From: Clitoria ternatea
Taxonomy: Eukaryota > Streptophyta > Magnoliopsida > Fabales > Fabaceae
Direction of reading: 5' to 3'
Length of the DNA stretch: 64,000 nt
Assembly (NCBI GenBank): GCA_037962975.1
Contig: CM075669.1
Span: forward strand, 106,284,501-106,348,500
In this document: piece after piece, positions 31,772 to 41,931 of the stretch
How the letters are laid out: each line of letters opens with the position of its first letter
Position numbering within the stretch: position 1 is the first letter of the stretch
The notes under the pieces: model-generated
What the model was told of the DNA's origin: nothing
What the model saw: only the letters and a program-made list of their open reading frames with translations
The model's database searches: none
Translations under genes and position numbers: made by a program

Positions 31772-34700
31772 TGTAACACCCTTAATTTTAGGGGTAAATT
31801 TTTCACAAAAATAATAACATTCCTGGATCTATAATTAAATCACTCCCATATATGAAGATATGAGAGCTGGTCCCACGGCCAAGGAGAGGAAGGCAAAGGC
31901 AAATAAAATCTTTCACAGCGGAAAACAACAGCGCCTGAGCGATCCCACAAATAGCGTGCATTCGCTCAAGCGAGATCCGACTCTGCTTGAGCGAGACAGC
32001 ATAATTCGCTCGGGTGAACACCCCTTCGCTTGAGCGAAACCAATATCAAAAGCCTTCCCTCAGAACCAAACTCGCTGGAGCGAGCACTCACTCGCTGAAG
32101 CGAGAAGCCACACTCGGTAAATAATAATAATCTCACTCAGAATCTGAGACAACCATTCACTCGGAGTCAGGGGTTTCAATTGCTCGGTAATGACTCCACG
32201 CAAATACACCTCATAACTTAGTTCCACATTTTATCCACTAAGGTACATACATGATCCACTCGGGAAAATACGGGTTATTCCACTCGGATTCCATAAAACT
32301 CCTTACTCGGGTTATTACCCATCCAACACCACTCAGTGTGTTTCATCACAATTCAATCGGGAATGTACTTCACATTCATCACTCGGCACACCATTCGTAA
32401 ACCAACTCATCTTCTGAGTGGTATTCCACTCGATAACTAATATCATTGCTGACCAATACTCATTCGGCCTCACACTCGGCATTCATGCCTATTCTCACAC
32501 TGAGAATCTAGGGATCTTCCTTCACTCGGAAGGAGTCTCCTCAATCATACTTCTCTCAGTTTATTCATCATTTCTCACTCGAAGAACACCTTAACATTCA
32601 TCACTGAGAAATAAATTCCTTAAACAATTCCACTCGAAATTATCCGAACTCCTCCACACTTAGAGGATTTCACCAAGTTAAATCACTTGGACATTTGAAA
32701 TGTTTAACCATTCTAAAACTACTAGATCAAGTCCCACTCGGACCCCTTCCACATTCAACACTCAGAATACGCATTACCTTGCTCACTCGGGATAGGAACC
32801 CACATTCACTCGGGTTATACGTATATTCCATACTTAGAATATAACCCCAATCTAAGTTATCACAACCACTCTTCCCTTGGAAGGGATTCCCTCAGGTTCC
32901 CACTCGGAATACATAAACCATTCCCCACTCGGGATTTACCCATGTTTTCCATTCGGAAAAGGCTGCACACATAGCCTCACTCGGAAGGAGATCAAGCCTA
33001 CATACTCGGAATAAACATAAGCCTCAACATAAAGACCAGTTCTCACCATACTATCCCACTCGGAATTTATCAACTTAGCATCATTCATACAACATCACTT
33101 CCTAGTCTGTGAGAAGCATCAAATCAACATAAATCACTCATATCTAAGTATACTCTAATTCCAAGTCCGACTGCCAATACAGCCATACTCTTCCACCGAT
33201 TCATAACCATGTTATCAACAGAACATATATATATATACATACGCGTATACTCGGATAATGTTAGTTTATCATTTTTCATTCACCAAGACCCATTATCCAA
33301 TTTAAATACACGATTTCTAAATAAATCTATATGTATACAAATATGCACTCGGATTCATATACAAATGAATTGTATTCATTATACAATATAGACAGTACGA
33401 GCCGGCCAAGGCTTTAATACATCAGTATACACTCGGTACGTAATATTATATACTCAGCCTTATCATAAACACCCATCACTCGGGTTTTAAGGCCATCATA
33501 ACATTCCAAACCGACCTGCAAACACTGAAAAAATGGTGTAGGGGTGAGCATTACATATTAAATGACAGATATTGGCTCGGATTAATCACAGAATCCACAA
33601 CATGCCATAACACACAACATTAATCAGCATATGAACACTGCCATTCAACATGAACAATCACAAGCATCTTCCGATCGGGATTTCACCCATTTCACTCGGT
33701 TATAAAGCTCAATTCACTCAGTACAAGTATACTGACTCACTCGGATTTCTCTCAACCCCGAGACTATATCAACATTATTCATACTCCGAGCCATGCTCAA
33801 GGAGTCTGTCCGAGCCCAGCTCCAGGACTTAGCCATATTCACCATATGTGGTCATCTGATTGCCGATCGGTATAGGAGTCCAACGCATTCCAGTGGCGAA
33901 TCGGATGCATACAGTTTCATTCACTTGGCGTTCAACGCCAATGCACTCGGCATTTCATCAAGCGTCTCATTTCATGCTTAGTGCCCCAGGCACTGCCCGA
34001 GTCCAACCCGGGTCTTTCATCATATTCAACATTAGGACCCCGTCCTCTTCACTTGGGATTATACCCTCGTGGCACCCCGCAAGGTGTTCATATTCAGTAA
34101 TACAATAACACGTATGCATATAAATTCAACTCATATTCATTCGATTGCCCACTCGGAAATCTGCGTTCAACATCATGTGCACTCGGCAATTCAACAACAA
34201 TCAGATGACTCGGCTTATACCACATCCACTCGGCAATCCTATGCCATCCACTCGGATTATCCTCTATTCACTCGGATTTATCCTTTACAGTAAGTATTTC
34301 ATGCTTTCATCTATAAAGCCTACTTGGCATTCATCATAACAGTCCCTATTCATTCATTTATCACAAGTATATGCATCAACAAGCATCACATGTATTTAAT
34401 CATACCATCACAACATAGGGACCAATAACAACCACACAATGCACTTAGCATCAGCGCAACATGCATCTCAAGCATCATAATATAATCATCATCACAGATA
34501 TCATCATGCATCCCTTGGACGGATAATCATGCACAACTTAAATAATAAACATCAATCCGGGTTCAACTCAATAACACACAGCATCTAACAAAACACAACA
34601 CAATGCAATAGAGTCACCCGGAAGTCCGTCCATAAACTATGCACTTAAGATGCAATAGCTCCCCTTACCTGGATGAAGCTTCCAGGAATCACAGGACCAC

Positions 34701-35995
34701 TCGGTCCAGCTACAGCAGCACCCTGCTTGGCTTTCAACACTGGAAAGAGTCATCAAGACTCAACTCAGTCTTCACCCAGCTCAGTGAAGAACTCTAACGC
34801 TGTATCCATCACAAGAACAGCATCAAGAGTCAGTCCTCACCAACAGTGGAGGACCACCATGCCTTCATGCATCATGCATGTCTTCATCCTCACAAGAGTA
34901 GCTCAACCTCGTCATTTGTGAACCATCATGCATCCACAAACCGAGGCATGCACACACACCCAGCTGCTGCAGGCTCTCCGAACTGAGCCTCATACAACCC
35001 ATCACATGGAGGAAGAAGGAGAGGAAGAAGGAGAAGCACCAAGAAAGCAAGGTGTAACCCAGCTTACACACACAGCCACAAGCTGTTTCACTCACCAAGC
35101 TGTTCCTTACACAGCCACACTCTTCCACTCGGTTCTACACCAAGCATGAGTGGAAGAAGAAGATGAAGGAGAAGAGAAAGATGAAGCAGAAGCTTTAATG
35201 AACTCTAGAGAGAAGGAGGAGCATTTCTCTCACTCATAAGAACATACACCAAGCAAAATGGAGAGGATGAGGAGAGAAAATGTGAAGCTGAAGACTTATC
35301 TCCATGCAGCCAGCGTCTGCTCCCATTTCAATCAACATTCCATCCTCATTAATGCAATCCCATCTGCATTTAATGCAAACTCTCTCAGCAATGATTACTC
35401 CCATCTAACTAAGCATTCAGCCAACAACGTAGGGACCACACGAAAAAGGAAAAAGAGAGAGGACCAAAGCTTTTCTCATAAGCCACCAAGGCATATATTA
35501 TTATTATTACCCTCTTAGTGACCTTCGCATAGGGTCCCAGCATCAGACCCCACACCACTCGCTCAAGCGTCCCAGGCTCGCTTGAGCGACCAACACTCGG
35601 AATCCACACTCTCTCTCGCTCGCTCAAGCGCGACAATATTCGCTTGAGCGAGATTCGTCCAGAATCTCTCTTCTGCTCGCTTCACACTTAACTCGCTTGA
35701 GCGAGTAGCCCATTCGCCTGGGCGAGATCGGGCCAGAGACCCCAAAACCAACACAAAAGATTATCGCTTGAGCGAGAATCCCTCTCGCTCGGGCGAGAAT
35801 ATTAAAACCTGGGCAGAACATAAGTCCCCAACAACCATACATGCCAAAATCCATCCAAAGCCAATTAACTCACTTCTATACTTCATATGCTTTACAATAA
35901 TTATTTAATACTTGTATCCAATGTTCATACACAACAATTCCCATTCTAAGTCATTTACCACATTGTTCACCTTCATAAAAATTTGGGATGTTACA
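31772..35995 (-). repeat. Element B LTR, right copy (4224 bp, uninterrupted)
   Basis: This is the 5' LTR in element orientation, with TGTAACACCC at 31772 and GGGATGTTACA at 35995. It preserves the empty target of D (CCTCATACAACCC near 34990). It contains the CACTCGG array (about 32100-34570), the CGCTCAAGCG palindromes at both ends (about 31930-32105 and 35555-35800) and the intron candidate 33525-34668. Confidence 0.93.
33525..34668 (-). other. Candidate LTR intron, element B right copy
   Basis: It has the same donor (CCAG/GTAAGGGG) and acceptor (TTTTTTCAG) as the left copy and the same 1144-bp length. Element A carries the equivalent at 4939-6052. Confidence 0.45.
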
Positions 35996-36000
35996 CGAGT

Positions 36001-37150
36001 AGTTCATGCATCATGAATCATTAAAGAGAAATGAGATGTGATGTTGCCTGGGGACGAATTATAGAAACCGAAGATACATTAGAGGAGGTTCAAATGCGAA
36101 CCTTGGGATGAGAGGGTGTGGAAGGGTGCTTCAGGGGACCTGGGGTCGCTCCCTAGTGTCGGGTACTTTCACAATAAAAACCTTCTCAGTCTGACTAGTC
36201 TCTAAGTGTTTCCATGCCAGTTGAGCTGTTCATATGCTACAAAGACATTTATGTTATTATCTAGAATTATGGAATAGTATAAACTCCTAGTTGACCTAAT
36301 GCAAATTAAAACTTTAAGGGCCCACATGCATAAACTGAATGAGGTAGTATTAAAAGCATTACATGTCATACATGTGATTGTGATATTCTGTATGGATGGT
36401 TGTGAATGAAAGTATGATTGCTATGTGTGTGAGAACCCTATATTTATAATTAATTATGTACAAGATTTTGAATGATATTAATTTATCAGTTTGTGAAAAC
36501 CCTTATGCTTATGTCTTATCTGTAAAGTATTATATTCTATTTCTCACTCCTTCTTGTTTGAATTTTGTGTCTAAAATATATGTTATGGGATATATAGCTA
36601 GCGGTTCAAGATGGAAGGATATGTAATTACAAGAGGGTAAAGTGGTCTCATCCTCAATCAGATAGATGAAGAGATATGACAAGAGTAGGATTCCAAAACT
36701 TGATTATTCAAGAACTAGGAAATGATTGGTCACATTTGTAGTAGAGGTATAGTTTAGTTTTACCTTGCCTTATTACAATATCAAGTTAGATAATTGTAAC
36801 AAGGTAAAGGTTAAACTTTGATAAACTTTCTCATTCAGATATAATACTGTAATGATTTATCACTTATGATTTCTATAAATTATTTTATCATTATAGACAA
36901 ATATTGAAAGACAATGTTTTTTTCTACTTTCAATATTCAAAGGAAATCAGACGTATATAAGTTCTTGTATACGTGAGATAAAGAGTGATAAATATGTTTA
37001 TCTTTCTAAAAGTTTTTTTAAGGCAAGAAGAATACATATATGTCTCGTGTATATAAGGGGGTGTAACACTTATGTCCAACCATAAAATTTACATACATAT
37101 TATTAAGGGTCAACATGTAAAGATTATCACGTAAAACCCCATGTCCAGCC
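36001..37150. other. Probable continuation of element C
   Basis: The sequence follows the CGAGT duplication of B and was contiguous with 15700. No gene is found. It contains GTTGCCTGGGGACGAATTATAG and GGACCTGGGGTCGCTCCCTA, which look like LTR or leader DNA of legume Ty3-type elements, but the element's end cannot be placed. Confidence 0.45.
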
Positions 37151-38290
37151 ACAAAAGGTTTAAAATATATGTCCAATTTTCCATTATAAATTATAAAAGA
37201 ATAGATGTAATTATCCAAAACAACAATAAAGATTAAATTTCTACATATAGTGGGAACGTAAACAGCGTCTTTCAGAAGAAGACATGACTAGAAGGTAAAC
37301 ATAAGGAAACAACTCCAAAATCTTCAATAGAAACTTTAGCTCCACCTCTTACTAAGATATTTGATATAGAATCACTTGGTTCCCTCAGGCTATGAACCCC
37401 TGTAAGAAATTCACCATATGAATACTAGATCTCAAATCAAACCAATAAGTATTAGGAGGAACATCAACAACATTGGATTCAAAACAGGCTAGAGCAAGGG
37501 GTGTACCTTTTTTCTTATTCTTTTTCTTTAGGATAGAGCAATCCTTCACCATGTGCCCAAACTTCTTGTAATACTTGCATTTGCCTTTGAAAGTAGCCTT
37601 ACCTATTTTCTTACGTTTAAATTTCTTATTCTATTTTTGGTGAACAGTTTTGGTCTTAGTCTTGTGAGGTTTCTCAGTGAACTAAACGATTTCATACTTT
37701 CCCTTTTTCATAACCTCATTCTCTTAAGTGACAATAGCAACAACCTCATCAACAGTACACTTATGATTTTGAGTACTGTAAGAAGTCCTTAAGACATTAA
37801 ACTAAGGAGGAAGTGAATCTAGAATTTTCCAAATCAAGTAACCATCATTAATTTCAAGCCTTATTCCCTTGAGTTTGTTGCGATAATGCACCATTTTCAG
37901 CATGTGCTCATGAACTCTACTAACATCATCGTATCTGGCTCTATCAAAGAGTGAGGAATATTAACTCTTCTTAGCTTTGTCAAAAGTTTTAACCTTTTCA
38001 TCAATGGATTTTTGGAAGGTTGCACCATTGTCAGTTGCTGCAATACTTTGTCTGATTGACTTCTTCATGGTAAACTTTATCACCATTAAGCACACTTAAT
38101 TTAAGTGATCTCACTTCTCATGATAAGCCCCTTGATCAGCAGTTGACTCAGCAGCAAGAGTGCCTGACTCTTGTTCCCGCAAAGCTAAGTCAATATTGGC
38201 CATAGCCAAATACAAATCTAGAGATTCCTTCTTGTCCTCCTAATTTGTCCCATTCAATGTTTTCACCAAAGTGGGCATCAACATTGATTT
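37150..38290 (-). pseudogene. Decayed Ty1/copia gag-protease fragment
   Basis: On the - strand the capsid part reads with many stops, including VHEHMLKMVHYRNKLKGI and the later NDGYLIWKILDSLPP. It is followed by a zinc-knuckle relic CKYYKKFGHMVKDC, where the second cysteine is a tyrosine, at about 37542-37580. Next comes a protease-like NTYWFDLRSSIHMVN in which the usual DSG is lost (about 37400-37455). Order and motifs match the 3' part of copia gag and the start of pol. No LTR was identified. The + strand ORF at 37553-37792 is a shadow. Confidence 0.8.
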
Positions 38291-39141
38291 GTGTGAAATA
38301 AGAAATATGCATAATTAGTTTATACAAAATTAAAATGTCCATTACAAAATTTTTTACTTATTGTAATCCCGCCTAAGGGTCCCGGATTACAATAAATAAA
38401 AATATACATAAATAAAAATAATGCACAAAATTTTATGTCATAAAATCCTAACATCGATAGGATATCAGTACAAAATTGACATAACAACAAAAAACACAAA
38501 TGCATAGGGTTTCACAGATCACATTAATAACATCATACCGTTAGAGTATAATTGTTATTAACATAATATACAATTAAATAATCCATACAATCTTGAATAC
38601 ATAGTCTCACGATAGATGAGATGATACTTATACAAAATAATCATGTATACATTATTAAAATAAATTGCAGAAATGAGAATTAACATATATAGTACATGAA
38701 AAACAAGAATTATATCATAATTATATATCAAACAATTGATATATAAAAGGACCAAAATTAATATCATATATGACATTTAATTTATGGAGAGTGAACAAAA
38801 TATAAATGTCATAAATTATATTAAAAGCATCCATAAAAAATTTGAGCAAAAAATTTCATTAAATTCATAATTAAATAATTAATTTATTAATAATTTAATT
38901 ATTAAAAATAGTAAACATGGTCCAAAAAATATGAAACTAGTCTAAAAAATTTAGAAATTTATTTTTTTACAGAACAGAAAAAATTAGGCCCAAAATGGGC
39001 CTCCACACACTGCCACACACCCTACCTATGAGTGGGCATGGCCAAGACCATACCCTACAGCCAAACTAGGTCAGAAAATATGAAAATGGGTCGTGAAGCC
39101 TAATCTGATTGAAAAATCCTTTCTGGAATAACATTCATAAT
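38291..39141. other. AT-rich gene-free spacer
   Basis: No gene is seen. The DNA is very AT-rich to about 38960, followed by a slightly GC-richer piece with GGCCCAAAATGGGCC before the CACTA terminus. Confidence 0.6.
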
Positions 39142-39156
39142 CACCACTAAAAAAAC
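39142..39156 (+). repeat. Element E left terminal inverted repeat
   Basis: CACCACTAAAAAAAC, preceded by AAT, pairs with the right terminus at 51926-51940 with one mismatch. Confidence 0.88.
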
Positions 39157-39159
39157 AAC

Positions 39160-39730
39160 TGTTAGCGACGGAAGTAATTGGTCGCTAATCAATGGAATTC
39201 CCGTCGCTAAAACCATTAGCGACGGCATCGCAGACGGGCAACAAGACGTCGCTAAAACCCTCGTCGAAAACACATCAGCGACCACACATCTGCCGTCGCT
39301 ACCATATTGACGGCGAAAGGCCGTCGCTAAAATCGTCTCTGCCCCAATAACTCCAGCCGTCGCTAAGTGTTGCCATACAGCGACCTCGAGGCCCCGTCGC
39401 TACTAACAGCCACCAGCGACCACCGTATGCCGTCGCTATAGGTAGCGATGTAGCGACCACAGCATCCGTCGCTAGTGGTTGCAATGTAGCGACGCCGTTG
39501 TCCGTCGCTAGTGGTTGCAATGTAGCGACGTCGTTGTCCGTCGCTAGTGATTGTGATGTAGCGACCACACTGTCCGTCGCTAGTGTTAATAAGTCAGCGA
39601 CCACACTGTCCGTCGCTAGTGATTGTGATGTAGCGACCCCAATATCCGTCGCTAGTGGTTATGATACAGCGACCACTATCGTCCGTCGCTAGTGTTAATA
39701 ATTCAGCGACGGTAGAGGACCGTCGCTAAC
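39160..39730. repeat. Element E left subterminal repeats with 36-bp array
   Basis: There are many TTAGCGACGG and CCGTCGCTA motifs in both orientations. From 39451 to about 39702 they are organised as seven 36-bp tandem units, each TAGCGACnnnnnnntCCGTCGCTAGTG plus a variable tail (GTTGCAATG, ATTGTGATG or TTAATAATT). Opposed motifs in each unit can form hairpins and are the expected binding sites of the tnpA-type protein. Open frames across the array on both strands are period artefacts. Confidence 0.88.
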
Positions 39731-40080
39731 GGGAATTTTTAAATTTTTTTAAAATTAATTCAATATTGACTGGTTTTGTTAATTTAACTTTAAAAATATG
39801 TTAATATTTTGTATTTTGTATTGGCTGATAAAATTTTATAATTAAATTAAAATAATTTTTTTGAAGTAATAAATTATTATTAAAAACAAAATAATAGATT
39901 AAATTAATTTATCAAATAGGTTGAATTATTAATGATAGGTAGAATAAGGCTTTGTGATTTGAATGTAATTACCAATAAATATTGACATAATAAATAAAGA
40001 ATGACAAAATAAATACTGAATGAAAATATAACATAACTAAAAATCAAATATACAATGTGTATAAATAAAAGAACTACAAT
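39731..40080. other. AT-rich 3' flank of tnpA
   Basis: No gene is seen. The sequence is AT-rich between the subterminal repeats and the 3' side of tnpA and should hold the poly(A) region of the - strand transcripts. Confidence 0.5.
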
Positions 40081-40202
40081 CAAGGTGGTGGGGGATCGTG
40101 GGGTGGTGGTGGGGGCGCCTGGGAAGTGGGGGGAGGTAGCCTCGCCATCAACTGCATCAGTAGCTCCTGCTGCTGAGCAAGTTGCCGACGAGTCTCGGCG
40201 TG

Positions 40203-41931
40203 CTACTCCTCGGCCCGCTGTCGGTCCGCCTCGGCCTTTTGTCGGTCCGCCTCGTGCCGCTCCAACAGCAACTGCCTCTGACGCCGCTCCTCCTGTAGCT
40301 CATCGTTCAGGTTTTGAATTACCTGAACGACCTCAGTCGGAAGACCAGAGGAAGACGAAGAGGAAGGGGTCTTCCCCTTTTTCGCCAGCTGCGTGCCGAC
40401 GCCACCCAATCCAAACACCCTCCCTTTCTTGTTCACACCGCCAACAACCTCCATATAGATGGCGTTGTCGTCAGAACAAGATAGGGTGGGAGGAACCTCC
40501 CCTTCAGGGGTGGAAGCCACCAGGTCCGCCTCCTTCTCGGCCCTCCTGGCCTGATACGCCTCCTGTAAATTCAAAAACAACGATAGGATTAGTAAGCTGA
40601 TTTGTAAGTAAATTAAAAGCATGTGTCAGTTAAAAGTAAATACCGCTAGCTCCGTAGTCTTCTGGTTTACCCATGCACCGGCTTTGTTCTTCTTGGTCAT
40701 TTGCATGACCTCAAACAAAGAAGGCTCCCGGTGCTCCCTCTGCTCCTGTGGTGGACAAAAAACATTGAGATTATTATTTGTAAACATGTAAGACGAACCA
40801 TAATAGAAATGTTTAACATAAATATACTTACAAATCTTTTCTTGTGCTCGAGGGTTGAAATGCTACCCCCAGTGTAAACCGAGGCTGCAGCATCGGCGGC
40901 TCTGTTGGCCCTATTCCGAGCACTCGCCTGCTGGAATGGGACCCCGCCCCACTTCTGGACCATCCCGTCCCAATGGTCCTCCGGGATCCAACGAGGGCGC
41001 TCACCCTTGTCCCTCACCTTCCAAAGGGTACTCTTGATGATTTTGGAGGTCTTTGTGGCAAAGACCTTCCTAATCTCATCAATCATACCCTCCGCCCACT
41101 GGTAATCACGCTGTAAAATGAATTGAGAATTCAAAATTAATAACGGGTCGTTTTTACAAATCAAGTCACAATAAATGAGCTAGGAACTTACCGAGAAGGT
41201 GTCAAACCACCTATCTTGCACAACCTTCCCAGCATCTGTCCAAGATATATATGGACCATCCCACTGGGCCTTCAAAACCTTAGTAATCGCTTTGGTAGTG
41301 CGACTACTATCAACAAAGCTGTAATGACAACAATTATGTTAGGAGTAAAACAACACACAATCTAGGGAGACACCCAAAATTTTGGCAGAGTCTCCCCTGT
41401 AAATGTAACATTTCCAAGTTTAAATAGTTACCCTGTTACAAACAGAAGAGTGCCCAGTACAATTCAATCTATACAAGTACTAATTAAAGTAAGCAACAAT
41501 AAACCAACAAGTCTTTCAACTAAACCCTAATATAAAGTATCATACAAATAACATAAAAGAATATGAAATTTAGTCACTTACTCGTCTCCGGCCGGCACGG
41601 GTACCAACATGGGCAGAGGGGATGCCGGAGGTGGGGTCGCCTGATGGCCATGGTCCTCCAAGCCACCAACTCCAGGAGTCTGCTCTGGGGTGGTCAGCTG
41701 TGGGGGTGATGGGGTTGTCTGTTGTGGTGCTGGTGATGGAGTGGTCTGCTGGAGTGGTGATGGAGTGGTCTGCTGTGGTGGTGGTGATGGAGTGGTCTGC
41801 TGTAATGGGGATGGAGTGGTCCGCTGTGGTGGTGATGGAGTGGTCTGCTGCCCTGGGGTTTGCATCCCCAGACGGGAAGCCGGGGTCCTGGACCCACCAC
41901 CCCTACTGAAGGGCAGTCGACGTCCCGTCAT
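40203..41931 (-). CDS. tnpA: tnpA-like CACTA transposase, 5 exons, about 405 aa
   Basis: Predicted exons: 41931-41582, 41318-41192, 41110-40832, 40745-40644, 40562-40203. All junctions are GT-AG and phases agree, giving 1218 nt. Exon 1 is a repeated TTPSPP low-complexity N-terminus. Exons 2-4 carry the Plant transposase (Ptta/En/Spm, PF03004 type) region with WDGPYISWTDAGKVVQDRW, WKVRDKGERPRWIPEDHWD and GGSISTLEHKKRF. Exon 5 is lysine/glutamate-rich with a coiled-coil-like run (LNDELQEERRQRQLLLERHE) ending at a TAG. Beyond that TAG the frame stays open for about 40 more codons (Q-rich then P-rich) to a TGA near 40085, so the stop may be a Gln-to-stop change. TnpA-type proteins bind the subterminal repeats and aid excision. 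The ATG directly follows a CAG acceptor and overlaps the tnpD stop. Confidence 0.8.

Larger units (their letters stand above)
15696..36000 (-). mobile_element. Element B: giant-LTR non-autonomous retrotransposon carrying element D
   Basis: The element proper is 15701-35995 with the perfect duplication CGAGT at 15696-15700 and 35996-36000. Its ends form the inverted repeat TGTAACA / TGTTACA. Without the nested element D it is about 10.4 kb: two LTRs of about 4.24 and 4.22 kb and a 1957-bp interior. The primer site and polypurine tract are on the - strand. No gag or pol can be read. It shares with A, in reverse orientation, the heptamer array, the CGCTTGAGCG cluster, the LTR intron junctions and the conserved interior block, so both belong to one LARD-like family. 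A sample of about 390 bp at the LTR ends shows about 8 substitutions (about 2%). Confidence 0.92.

Noticed and set aside
39299..39692. Frames encoding VATLQPLATD or VASDCDVATT repeats
   Set aside because: They reflect the 36-bp subterminal array of element E, which is divisible by three and so stays open.
41622..41909. A + strand valine/tryptophan-rich frame (GVVCCGGDGVV-like)
   Set aside because: It is the complement of the proline-rich first exon of tnpA.
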